DNA of 64,000 nt from Sunxiuqinia sp965372405 (GTDB lineage Bacteria > Bacteroidota > Bacteroidia > Bacteroidales > Prolixibacteraceae). The first letter of the stretch is position 1, and each line of letters starts with the position of its first letter. Made by a program: the position numbers and the translations under genes. Positions 1 through 8,364 of the stretch are shown here, piece by piece. The stretch lies in contig CBDVCE010000010.1 in NCBI GenBank assembly GCA_965372405.1, positions 26,573-90,572 of the forward strand, in the 5' to 3' direction. The notes beneath the pieces were generated by a model. The model did not search any database. It had not been told where the DNA came from and worked only from the letters and a program-made list of their open reading frames with translations.

Positions 1-2
1 TC

Positions 3-2021
3 GAACAAAAAGAAGTTGTACAAGAAGCACAAGCAAAAGAAGAAGCTCCTGCTCCTGTAGCAGAGGTAAAAGAAGATGCTCCTGCAAAAGAAGAAGCAGA
101 AAAAAAACCAGCCGCGAAAAAAGCTCCAGCAAAAGCAAAAGAAGAAGTTCCTGTTGCTGAGCTTAAGGAAAAAGTTCCTGCCCTTGAAGAAGTTGTAGCT
201 GAAGACAAACCAGCTGCGAAAGAAACTAAAAAAGCTGCACCAGTTGCTGACGCAGACGAATTTGACTGGGATGCACTTGAAAAAGACGATGAAGGTTTTG
301 CTGGTGATAAGCAAAACGAACTTGAAGAACTTTATAACAGCACACTAAACACAGTTTCTGAAAAAGAGGTTTTAGAAGGCACTGTTATTCTAATGAATAA
401 ACGTGAAGTTGTTGTTGACATCGGTTACAAATCTGATGGTATTGTAAGCTTAAACGAATTCCGCTATAACCCTGACTTAAAAGTTGGCGATTCTGTTGAA
501 GTCTACGTTGAAAGCCTTGAAGACAAAAAAGGCCAAATGATTTTGTCTCACAAAAAAGCTCGTGCGGTACGCTCTTGGGATCGTGTTAATGAAGCTTTGG
601 CAAAAGACGAAATCATTAAAGGGTTTATCAAATGCCGCACAAAAGGTGGTATGATCGTTGACGTATTTGGTATTGAAGCATTCTTGCCAGGTTCTCAAAT
701 TGATGTTAAACCAATCCGCGATTACGATATGTACGTGGGTAAAACGATGGAATTCAAAGTTGTTAAAATTAACCAGGAATTCCGTAACGTTGTTGTTTCT
801 CACAAAGCTCTTATCGAAGCTGAACTTGAACTACAAAAGAAAGAGATTATCTCTAAATTGGAGAAAGGACAAGTACTTGAAGGTACTGTTAAGAATATTA
901 CTTCATACGGTGTATTTATCGATCTTGGTGGTGTTGACGGATTGATTCACATTACTGACCTAAGCTGGGGACGTATCTCACATCCAAATGAAATCGTTGA
1001 ATTGGATCAGAAACTGAACGTTGTTATCCTTGACTTTGATGATGACAAAAAACGTATCGCTCTTGGTCTGAAACAACTGACTCCTCACCCATGGGACAAC
1101 CTGAGCGCAGAGCTTAAAGTTAGCGACACTGTAAAAGGTAAAGTGGTTGTTATGGCTGACTACGGTGCATTCGTTGAAATTGCAGCTGGAGTAGAAGGTC
1201 TTATCCACGTTTCAGAAATGAGCTGGTCACAACATCTACGTAGCGCACAAGACTTCTTGAAAGTTGGTGACGAAGTAGATGCTCAAATTTTAACTCTTGA
1301 TCGTGACGAGCGCAAAATGTCTCTAGGTCTCAAGCAATTGAAACAAGATCCATGGGGAGAAATCGACACTAAATTTGGTGTTGGAACTAAGCACACAGCT
1401 AACGTTCGCAACTTCACTAACTTCGGTGTATTTGTTGAAATCGTAGAAGGCGTTGACGGATTAATCCATATCTCAGACTTGAGCTGGACTAAGAAAATCA
1501 AGCATCCATCTGAATTCACTGCAATTGCTGCAGAGATTGAAGTTGTTGTACTTGACATCGACAAAGACAACCGTCGTCTAAGTCTTGGACACAAACAATT
1601 GGAAGAAAATCCATGGGATGTATTTGAAACGATCTTCTCAGTTGATTCAATCCATGAAGGAACAGTTGTTGAGTTATTCGACAAAGGTGCGACAATTGCA
1701 CTTCCTTACGGTGTTGAAGGTTTTGCAACTCCACGTCACCTTGTAAAAGAAGACGGATCACCAGCGAGCCTTGAAGAAAAACTGAACTTCAAAGTAATTG
1801 AGTTCTCTAAAGCTGCTAAGCGAATTATTCTTTCTCATTCTCGTGTATTCGAAGATGAAAAGAGAACAACAGAATCTGCAGCTAAAAAGACTCAGGCTAA
1901 GCAAAATAAGAGAGCTGTAAAAGCTGTAAAAGACAATCTGGAAAAAACAACACTTGGAGATATCAGCGAATTAGCCGCATTGAAATCTCAGATGGAAGCT
2001 GAAGAAAATAAAGAAAAATAG
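3..2021 (+). CDS. rpsA: 30S ribosomal protein S1 (5' end outside window)
   Basis: The reading frame is open from the first bases of the window, so the start lies upstream; an internal ATG at 393 is not the start. The visible part opens with about 80 residues rich in Ala, Glu, Lys and Pro, then an acidic stretch (DEFDWDALEKDDEG), then six S1 RNA-binding domains. Domains 3 to 5 are the most canonical, each with a GVFIDLGGVDGLIHITDLSW-like core; the sixth is divergent (GVEGFATPRHL). The C-terminus is a Lys/Glu-rich tail. S1 binds mRNA on the small ribosomal subunit and helps initiation. The low-complexity N-terminal extension is usual in Bacteroidota S1. Function is certain from the repeats; only the true start is unseen. 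Confidence 0.97.
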   Translation, partial: EQKEVVQEAQAKEEAPAPVAEVKEDAPAKEEAEKKPAAKKAPAKAKEEVPVAELKEKVPALEEVVAEDKPAAKETKKAAPVADADEFDWDALEKDDEGFAGDKQNELEELYNSTLNTVSEKEVLEGTVILMNKREVVVDIGYKSDGIVSLNEFRYNPDLKVGDSVEVYVESLEDKKGQMILSHKKARAVRSWDRVNEALAKDEIIKGFIKCRTKGGMIVDVFGIEAFLPGSQIDVKPIRDYDMYVGKTMEFKVVKINQEFRNVVVSHKALIEAELELQKKEIISKLEKGQVLEGTVKNITSYGVFIDLGGVDGLIHITDLSWGRISHPNEIVELDQKLNVVILDFDDDKKRIALGLKQLTPHPWDNLSAELKVSDTVKGKVVVMADYGAFVEIAAGVEGLIHVSEMSWSQHLRSAQDFLKVGDEVDAQILTLDRDERKMSLGLKQLKQDPWGEIDTKFGVGTKHTANVRNFTNFGVFVEIVEGVDGLIHISDLSWTKKIKHPSEFTAIAAEIEVVVLDIDKDNRRLSLGHKQLEENPWDVFETIFSVDSIHEGTVVELFDKGATIALPYGVEGFATPRHLVKEDGSPASLEEKLNFKVIEFSKAAKRIILSHSRVFEDEKRTTESAAKKTQAKQNKRAVKAVKDNLEKTTLGDISELAALKSQMEAEENKEK

Positions 2022-2065
2022 ATTGAAGCTATTCAATTCCATCAAAATTTCGTAATTTTCGTACT

Positions 2066-2419
2066 ATGGAATTCGAGGTTATTAAAAAAGGAAATCATTC
2101 AGTAGTAAAAGTACTGAATAAGAAATTGGACACAACCAACGCTCCAGAGCTAAAATCACAGCTCAAGGTGTTGATTAACGAAGATGAAAAAAACATCATC
2201 ATTGATTTAAGTCAATGCTCTTATGTTGATTCATCAGGATTGAGTTCAATTTTAGTAGCAAACCGCCTTTGCGAAGATGCTATAGGTACTTTTATCCTTT
2301 GTGGTCTTCAACCAGATGTTGAACATCTCATCCACATTTCGATGCTTCATACAGTATTGATTATTACCAAAGATATTGGTGAAGCAGAGAAACTACTGGT
2401 AGAGAAAAGTAAACTTTAG
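2066..2419 (+). CDS. STAS-domain anti-sigma factor antagonist-like protein
   Basis: A 117-residue single STAS domain of the SpoIIAA/RsbV type. The phosphorylation-site motif is present as YVDSSGLSSIL near residues 54-64; the second Ser of DSSG is the residue normally phosphorylated by an anti-sigma kinase. It starts 45 bp after rpsA and ends 2 bp before the RNase Z gene, so the three are probably co-transcribed. No kinase or phosphatase partner is nearby. Pairing of a lone STAS protein with rnz is common in Bacteroidota, but the partner pathway is not visible here. Family assignment is firm, the specific role is not. Confidence 0.85.
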   Translation: MEFEVIKKGNHSVVKVLNKKLDTTNAPELKSQLKVLINEDEKNIIIDLSQCSYVDSSGLSSILVANRLCEDAIGTFILCGLQPDVEHLIHISMLHTVLIITKDIGEAEKLLVEKSKL

Positions 2420-2421
2420 AA

Positions 2422-3351
2422 ATGCATTTGCCATTTCAATTGACTGTTTTAGGAAGTAGCTCAGCAATGCCAACTTCCTCAAGATATCCAACCGCTCAAG
2501 TACTCAATGTACTTGGGCGGTTTTTTTTGATTGATTGCGGGGAAGGTACCCAGCATCAAATCCGAAAGCATAAAGTTGGTTTTGGGAAGCTTAATCATAT
2601 CCTCATTTCACATTTGCATGGTGATCATTTTTTTGGATTGATAGGCTACATCTCTACACAAATTTTATTGGGCAGAACAAATGACCTGCATATATACGCG
2701 CATTCAGAATTACAGCGCTATATTCAGTTTCAACTTGATTTTTTGGGATTAAAAGATTTAGGCTACCGACTGGTTTTTCATCCTTTAAATTTCAGAAAAA
2801 CACAATTGATTTATGAAGACGAAAAAGTCACAATTACTTCATTTCCACTAAAACACAGGATCGCTTGTTGTGGATTTCATTTTCAGGAAAAAGAAAGAGA
2901 AGCCAATATTATAAAGGGGCAAATAAATAAATACGGCATCCCCATCCGTGAAATGAAAAACATTAAAAATGGAGCTGACTTTACTACTGAAAATGGGACA
3001 TTGATTAAAAATAAGCTACTTATTTCTCCTCCTCCAAAAGCTCGTTCATTTGCTTTTTGTTCAGACACGGCTTACTCTGAGCGATTTTTGGAAACAATTA
3101 AAGATGTTGATTTGCTTTATCATGAAGCGACATTTGCTGAAGCAGATAAAAAACTAGCTGCAGAAACCTTTCATTCAACCGGAAAAGAAGCTGCCCAGAT
3201 TGCAAAACTGGCAAACGCAAAAAAATTACTGGTTGGCCATTTCTCAGCCCGATATAAAAAAGTCGAGATCATTTTGGAAGAAGCCCGTGAGATCTTCACC
3301 GAAACTTATGCTGCCGAAGATGGAGACACTTACACTATTGATATTGAATAA
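2422..3351 (+). CDS. rnz: Ribonuclease Z (tRNA 3' processing endonuclease)
   Basis: A 309-residue metallo-beta-lactamase-fold nuclease that removes 3' trailers from tRNA precursors. The zinc-binding signature HLHGDHFFG is at residues 64-72. Other ligands are visible as the FCSDTAYS segment (Asp) and the late VGHFSARY (His). Length fits bacterial RNase Z/ElaC (about 305 residues). The start ATG lies 2 bp after the STAS gene, indicating translational coupling. The gene faces the helicase gene convergently, with an inverted-repeat element between them. Confidence 0.95.
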   Translation: MHLPFQLTVLGSSSAMPTSSRYPTAQVLNVLGRFFLIDCGEGTQHQIRKHKVGFGKLNHILISHLHGDHFFGLIGYISTQILLGRTNDLHIYAHSELQRYIQFQLDFLGLKDLGYRLVFHPLNFRKTQLIYEDEKVTITSFPLKHRIACCGFHFQEKEREANIIKGQINKYGIPIREMKNIKNGADFTTENGTLIKNKLLISPPPKARSFAFCSDTAYSERFLETIKDVDLLYHEATFAEADKKLAAETFHSTGKEAAQIAKLANAKKLLVGHFSARYKKVEIILEEAREIFTETYAAEDGDTYTIDIE

Positions 3352-3354
3352 AGC

Positions 3355-3520
3355 TTAGAAACTGTTTAAATTTTATCCTTTGGTATCTTCTTGCGCCTTA
3401 AGCCCTCATGCTTCGTTAAAATCTCCTTAAATAGCGGTGCTATTCGCGTCAATTTTGCCTTGCCTGAGAACTTAATCCATTAAAAACCTATCTCAAAAAC
3501 AAAACTTAAACAGTTTCTTA
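3355..3520. repeat. Inverted-repeat-bounded element between convergent genes (MITE-like)
   Basis: A 20-bp end at 3355-3374 (core AGAAACTGTTTAA) is repeated in inverse orientation at 3501-3520 with 18 of 20 matches. They enclose about 125 bp that codes for nothing obvious and carries a small perfect hairpin (AATAGC-ggt-GCTATT, 3430-3444). The right end supplies the stop codon of the helicase gene and the left end begins 3 bp after the rnz stop. It could be a non-autonomous mobile element, or serve as a bidirectional terminator. No second copy was noticed in this window. Confidence 0.5.
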
Positions 3521-4948
3521 CTCTTCATCCAAAAAGAATTCCTTATTAAAATTCACAAGGTGAAGTTCTTTTACCGGACGTGTAAAAGCCGTATACAACC
3601 ACCGAAGATATTCAACATTCAACATCTCTTCGGTTAAGTACCCCTGATCCAGAAACACCGCATCCCACTGACCACCCTGCGCTTTATGACAGGTAACTGC
3701 ATAGGCAAATTTCACTTGCAATGCATTAAAGTGTGGATTCTCTTTAATCTTTTCCCAACGTTTCTTTTTACTCCGAATATCTGCGTAGTCTTCTGCAACT
3801 GACTGATAAAGCTTTTGATTTTCTTCGTAACTCAATGAAGCCGTTTCAATTGCCAGCGTATCTAAAAATATTTTACAATCAATCTCCAGATCATCGTAAT
3901 CAATAAATTTCAGACAAACATTGGCAAACCTAAAACCATAAATTTCTTCATAATCATAAATAGTTTGGATTCTTACGATTTCTCCATTGGCAATAAAATC
4001 AACTTTCTCATCCTCTCCTAGCCAGAAGTAGTTATTCTTTACGACCATCAGCAAGTCGCCTTGAGTAATTTCCGCCTCTTTATATAATATTGTTGAACGA
4101 ATTCCCTGATTAAATTTATTAGCACGTTTATTTGATCGCGTAACGACCATGGTCTGCTCCTCCCCATAACGATCATAACAATTCCCAATTTTCTCTATTA
4201 AATCGGCACCACTCAATCTTTTCAAATCATCAAAGCCTTCTAAGTCAATTGGGAAATATGCAGGCTCAGAATAATTATCAGAAACCATTTCCCGAATTTG
4301 AGTGGCATTATAAAGAATTCCTGAGTCATGTTGCTGACGAACCACATCTGTCAACTCATGCTCTTTAACATCCAAACCATATAGCTCCAATTCCGATGCA
4401 TCTAAAGCCGGGCTTATATCCATTCCTACAGGAGGTAGCTGTGCTGTATCTCCTACCAGAATAATTTTGCAATTATGCCCACCATAAACATATTCATATA
4501 AATCATCCAGCAAACGACCTGTTCCAAAAACAGAGCCATCAGGAGCACTATTTGAAATCATAGAAGCTTCATCGACAATAAAAAACGCATTTTTATGGAG
4601 ATTTTTATCAAGAACAAATTTTCCAGTTCCATCAGATGAAGATTTTTGTCGATATATTTTTTTGTGAACGGTATAAGCATTTCGACCTGTATAAGACGTA
4701 AGTACCTTGGCCGCTCTCCCTGTTGGAGCAAGTAATACAGACTGAAACTTAAACTTTTTGAGAGTCTTCACAAAAGCGTCTACCATACTGGTTTTGCCTG
4801 TTCCGGCATAACCTTTCAATAAAAAAATGGCATCATTTGTGTTAAGTGTAACAAAATCAGCTAATTTTTCAGCTAAAGCTTCTTGACCACTCGTTGGAGA
4901 GAAATCTAGATTTGCAATGATTTGCTGATGAAGGTGTTTTTTTAACAT
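3518..4948 (-). CDS. RecD-like / Dda-type ATP-dependent DNA helicase
   Basis: A superfamily 1B helicase of about 476 residues. Walker A is GYAGTGKTS, motif Ia is LLAPTGRAAKVL, Walker B is FIVDEASM, motif III is LVGDTAQLPPVG, and the C-terminal UvrD_C_2 part has the VTCHKAQGGQWDAVF and YTAFTRP motifs. I prefer the Met at 4948: the longer frame to 5011 would run into the 5' end of the divergent gene and its promoter at 4997-5004, and the conserved helicase sequence begins only after this Met. RecD-like solo helicases act in DNA repair or replication-fork maintenance; the exact role is not known. Confidence 0.9.
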   Translation of the reverse strand: MLKKHLHQQIIANLDFSPTSGQEALAEKLADFVTLNTNDAIFLLKGYAGTGKTSMVDAFVKTLKKFKFQSVLLAPTGRAAKVLTSYTGRNAYTVHKKIYRQKSSSDGTGKFVLDKNLHKNAFFIVDEASMISNSAPDGSVFGTGRLLDDLYEYVYGGHNCKIILVGDTAQLPPVGMDISPALDASELELYGLDVKEHELTDVVRQQHDSGILYNATQIREMVSDNYSEPAYFPIDLEGFDDLKRLSGADLIEKIGNCYDRYGEEQTMVVTRSNKRANKFNQGIRSTILYKEAEITQGDLLMVVKNNYFWLGEDEKVDFIANGEIVRIQTIYDYEEIYGFRFANVCLKFIDYDDLEIDCKIFLDTLAIETASLSYEENQKLYQSVAEDYADIRSKKKRWEKIKENPHFNALQVKFAYAVTCHKAQGGQWDAVFLDQGYLTEEMLNVEYLRWLYTAFTRPVKELHLVNFNKEFFLDEE

Positions 4949-4996
4949 TGATGCTAAATTAAAACTATTCCAAAGATTGTAATCTAATTTTTTTTT

Positions 4997-5004
4997 TAAA
5001 TTTG
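4997..5004 (+). promoter_or_regulatory. Bacteroidota -7 promoter box
   Basis: TAAATTTG matches the phylum's TAnnTTTG element exactly. It lies 34 bp before the preferred start at 5039, and it argues against the upstream in-frame ATG at 5006, which would begin at or before the predicted transcript start. Confidence 0.6.
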
Positions 5005-5038
5005 CATGCAAACAAAAACTAATCTTAAAAAAACAAAT

Positions 5039-5671
5039 ATGAAGACAGTAATTCAGATCGCACTCATAATTCTTGCTGTTGTATTTGCATTTTTGATCTA
5101 TAAAAGTGTTGAAAGGCCTATTGAATTCGGGAAAGCGAAAGATGCAAGATACGATGCAACCGTTGAACGCTTAAAAGAAATCAGGAAAGCTCAAATCGCT
5201 TACAGAAATGTTAATGGTAAATTTACCGGTAGCTGGGATACACTAATCTCTTTCGTGAAAAATGATTCACTTCCACTAGTCAAAAAACTTGGTATGCTTA
5301 CCGACAGTATGATTGATGCTGGCTTGAATGAAGCTCAAGCACTCAAAAAAGGATTGATCATTCGTGATACAATTCGCATTAGTGTTTTAGATACGTTATT
5401 TGGGAAAGAGTATGCAGTTAATCAACTCAAAATGATTCCAGTTACAGATACTGTTGCTGAATTCCATTTAGGGGCGACTATTATAACTACTGGCTCTGGA
5501 ATTAAGGTTCCTGTATTTGAAGCAAAAGCACATAACAATACGGTTCTTATAAACCTGGATCGTCAATTGGTTATTAATCTAAATGACCAAAGACGTACAA
5601 ATGACAAATACCCAGGTCTTAAAGTTGGATCATTATCTGAAGCCATCAACAACGCAGGTAACTGGGAGTAA
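5039..5671 (+). CDS. Membrane-anchored hypothetical protein, pseudopilin-like N-terminus
   Basis: About 210 residues. One N-terminal hydrophobic helix (residues 3-19, IQIALIILAVVFAFLIY) anchors the protein, followed by a helix with a KEIRKAQIAYRNVNGKFTGSWDTL pattern like the region after the helix in type II/IV pseudopilins, then a mixed alpha/beta domain. No catalytic motif was seen. The start chosen is the ATG at 5039 behind the promoter box. It stands upstream of DUF3822 and rsmD with 8 bp to the next gene, an arrangement I recall as conserved in the phylum. An assembly or envelope role is only a guess. Confidence 0.75.
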   Translation: MKTVIQIALIILAVVFAFLIYKSVERPIEFGKAKDARYDATVERLKEIRKAQIAYRNVNGKFTGSWDTLISFVKNDSLPLVKKLGMLTDSMIDAGLNEAQALKKGLIIRDTIRISVLDTLFGKEYAVNQLKMIPVTDTVAEFHLGATIITTGSGIKVPVFEAKAHNNTVLINLDRQLVINLNDQRRTNDKYPGLKVGSLSEAINNAGNWE

Positions 5672-5679
5672 TTATTTCT

Positions 5680-6525
5680 ATGCAAAAGTTATCACTTGTT
5701 GACGAAACTTTCGATTTAAATTTTACATCAGAATATCATCTGTCCATCCAGTTTAGTCTGGATGGACTTTCTTTTTGTATACTCGACGGTATTCAAAAGA
5801 AATACATTTACCTTGCTCACCACCCCATTATTTCAGGAGATTCACCCTTACTGGTAAAACACATTAGAGATTATTATACAGATAATGAGAAGCTGAATAA
5901 AAAGTTTAAATCAACACATATTATTTTCTCATCTCCAAAGGCCACATTCGTTCCACCTTCATATTTTCAAGAAAATATGAAGCAGCCAGTTATTGACTTA
6001 AACTTTGGAAAAACGAAAGGTGAAACGGTTTTAAACAATTGTATTTCCACTTTTAATAGTGAATTTACTTTTGCACTTTCAGGCAAGCTTCATGATTTCA
6101 TTAAAGAGAAACATCCAGAAACTGAAATAAAACATGAATGCACTCCATTTATTTGGAATGCGAACAACAGTGTTCATGCGGACAATTTCATGGCCGTACT
6201 GATTAGGAAAGATTTTATCTGGCTAATTTATGCTGAGAAAAACCAAATCAAATTCATCAACTCTTTTCATTACCAAACTGATGAAGACATTCTTTATTTT
6301 ATAATGAATGTTGTTTCATCAATGAAAATTAATACTGAGAGTACACCAATTTTCATGGAAGGAATGGTTAGTAAAAAAACGGCAATATACCATCGTGTTC
6401 GTCAGTACATTAAGCATGTACAACTTTCCGGAGCCCATTCTGATTATCATTACAGCTATTTATTCAATCAGATTCCTGATGCTCGTTTCGTAACCCTTTT
6501 AAATTTGCAAGCATGCGCATTATAG
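5680..6525 (+). CDS. DUF3822 family protein
   Basis: A 281-residue protein resembling the Bacteroidota-specific DUF3822 family, which is routinely found next to rsmD and is thought to have an actin/Hsp70-like ATPase fold. There is no signal peptide or membrane segment. It overlaps rsmD by 13 bp, so the two are translated together. The function is unknown. Family recognition rests on length, neighbourhood and general sequence look rather than a crisp motif. Confidence 0.7.
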   Translation: MQKLSLVDETFDLNFTSEYHLSIQFSLDGLSFCILDGIQKKYIYLAHHPIISGDSPLLVKHIRDYYTDNEKLNKKFKSTHIIFSSPKATFVPPSYFQENMKQPVIDLNFGKTKGETVLNNCISTFNSEFTFALSGKLHDFIKEKHPETEIKHECTPFIWNANNSVHADNFMAVLIRKDFIWLIYAEKNQIKFINSFHYQTDEDILYFIMNVVSSMKINTESTPIFMEGMVSKKTAIYHRVRQYIKHVQLSGAHSDYHYSYLFNQIPDARFVTLLNLQACAL

Positions 6526-7055
6526 GTGGAAAACACAAAGGCAGACAGTTTAATCCAGGCAAGACATTCAAAGCCCGACCAACTACTGATATGGCTAAGG
6601 AAAGCCTGTTTAATATTCTTCAAAACCGGATTGACTTTGAATCCATTTCTGTACTTGATTTATTTGCAGGTACAGGAAGTATTTCATTTGAATTTGCATC
6701 AAGAGGCTGTACGGATGTCTCGTCTGTAGAATTGAACTATAATCATTTTCGTTTTATTAAAGACACAATTGAAAAACTAAATGAAAAAGGCATTAATCCG
6801 ATAAAGGGAAATGTTTTTCAATATGTGAAGAAAGTTGTTAGACAGTTTGATTTGGTATTTGCTGATCCGCCTTATGACCACCCCAAATTTTCAGAAATCC
6901 CCGAATTAATTCTTTCTGGAAATATTATTAAACCAGGTGGAACCTTCATTTTGGAACACTCGAAGGAGTTCGATTTTACAAACATAAAGGGTTTCTCAGA
7001 ATTACGAAAATACGGTAGTGTACACTTTTCTATTTTTGAAATAGGAGGCTCTTGA
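6513..7055 (+). CDS. rsmD: 16S rRNA (guanine(966)-N(2))-methyltransferase
   Basis: A 180-residue class I SAM-dependent methyltransferase. The N-terminus MRIIGGKHKGRQF is the family signature, the SAM-binding loop is LDLFAGTGSISFE, and the catalytic N6/N2-type motif is DPPYD (in VFADPPYDHP). It methylates G966 of 16S rRNA in the small-subunit head. Length is normal. It overlaps the DUF3822 gene. Downstream, 7056-7237 holds only a small hairpin (ATAGC/GCTAT) and no gene. Confidence 0.95.
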   Translation: MRIIGGKHKGRQFNPGKTFKARPTTDMAKESLFNILQNRIDFESISVLDLFAGTGSISFEFASRGCTDVSSVELNYNHFRFIKDTIEKLNEKGINPIKGNVFQYVKKVVRQFDLVFADPPYDHPKFSEIPELILSGNIIKPGGTFILEHSKEFDFTNIKGFSELRKYGSVHFSIFEIGGS

Positions 7056-7237
7056 TTGCTGCTAATTTAAAATTTAGTTTTTTACTTTACACAAACTCCA
7101 ATTCTTCATTTCACTCATCCGAATGAAGAGCTCCTCCTCCGTTTTTTGGAAATGACAAACAACCAACTACATTTTTCAACTCGGAACACGTAACCTGTAA
7201 CACGCAGGAGCAGATAGCTTCGTCGCTATGACGTTTC

Positions 7238-8218
7238 TCACTCTCTCATATTCTTCTCTACCCAAAGTCTTCCCTGCCATGTATTTTTCTTTTCGAGTAA
7301 TTTCTCAAGTTTAGCAACAAATTCAAAATTTTTGAGTCCCCATCTTGGAGCTATTAACATATCTGCAGGAGATTGACTAACAAATCGTTCAACAATAATT
7401 GAAGGGTTCAACTGCTCTAAATATTCAACCACAACATCCAAATATCCTTCGACTGAAAACAATTTAAATTCTTCTGGATTATTTTCAAAATCAGATGCCA
7501 TCCTTGTTCCTTTATGAATTTGCAGTTGATGCAATTTCAGATTCTCAACCGGAAGTTTTGAGATTATTCTTGCCTGATTAAGAATTTCGGCGTTACTCTC
7601 ACCTGGCAAACCCAATATTAAATGGGCACAATTATGAATTCCTCGTTTTGCTGTTTCTTCAATAGCCCATATCGACTCTTCAAACTGATGCCCTCTGTTA
7701 ATTCGTTTCAGAGTCGAGTTATTTACAGACTCAACGCCAAACTCAACCATCACATAATATTTCTGAGATAATTCCTTCAGGTAATCAAGAATCTCTTCGC
7801 TTAAACAGTCAGGACGAGTGCCGATAACCAAACCAATAACTTTCGGATTATCCAATGCTTCTTCATAGCGTTCTTTTATAATCGCAAGAGACTCATAAGT
7901 ATTTGAGTAGGCCTGAAAATAAGCAAGAAACCTCATGGTTTTGTATTTCTTTGCAAAGAAATCTATTCCGTTCTGAATTTGCTCACCAATACTTTGTTCA
8001 AGCCTGCAATAGTCAGGATTAAAGGTTTTATTATTGCAATAAGAACATCCATTTAATGCTTTTGTACCATCACGATTTGGACAAGTAAAACCTGCATCAA
8101 TAGATACCTTTTGCACCCTTCCCTGAAACTTATTCTTAAAATAAGTTGAGAAATCGTTATACCTCTTCTTATGTCCCCATGGAAAATGCTGTTCGCTCAT
8201 TGCTTTTAAATATGCCAC
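7238..8218 (-). CDS. Radical SAM protein, YhcC/TIGR01212 family
   Basis: A 326-residue radical SAM enzyme. The cluster-binding cysteines are C46, C58 and C61, in the unusual CX11CX2C spacing typical of the YhcC family instead of CX3CX2C; the surrounding sequence is CPNRDGTKALNGCSYC. GTRPDCLS and EFGVESVNNSTL match later conserved blocks of this family. The biological substrate of YhcC proteins has not been firmly established; some are linked to tRNA modification. The gene is alone on the minus strand. An in-frame Met at residue 7 is an alternative start. Confidence 0.88.
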   Translation of the reverse strand: MAYLKAMSEQHFPWGHKKRYNDFSTYFKNKFQGRVQKVSIDAGFTCPNRDGTKALNGCSYCNNKTFNPDYCRLEQSIGEQIQNGIDFFAKKYKTMRFLAYFQAYSNTYESLAIIKERYEEALDNPKVIGLVIGTRPDCLSEEILDYLKELSQKYYVMVEFGVESVNNSTLKRINRGHQFEESIWAIEETAKRGIHNCAHLILGLPGESNAEILNQARIISKLPVENLKLHQLQIHKGTRMASDFENNPEEFKLFSVEGYLDVVVEYLEQLNPSIIVERFVSQSPADMLIAPRWGLKNFEFVAKLEKLLEKKNTWQGRLWVEKNMRE

Positions 8219-8364
8219 AAAACTAATCTTTTAGCTGCCTGATAAGGAAAAAACACCGCTAGATTGTTAACAATTGTTGAAAACTTTCGGTTAGGTAGGC
8301 GTATTTATTCATCATATGATATATCCTATTTTTCTAACTTTATACAAACACAAATCCATAATTT

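Noticed and set aside
1283..1684. Long minus-strand open frames opposite rpsA
   Set aside because: Shadows of the biased codon use of rpsA; no motif and no start context. The same holds for other antisense frames opposite rnfC, rnfB, transketolase and prfC.
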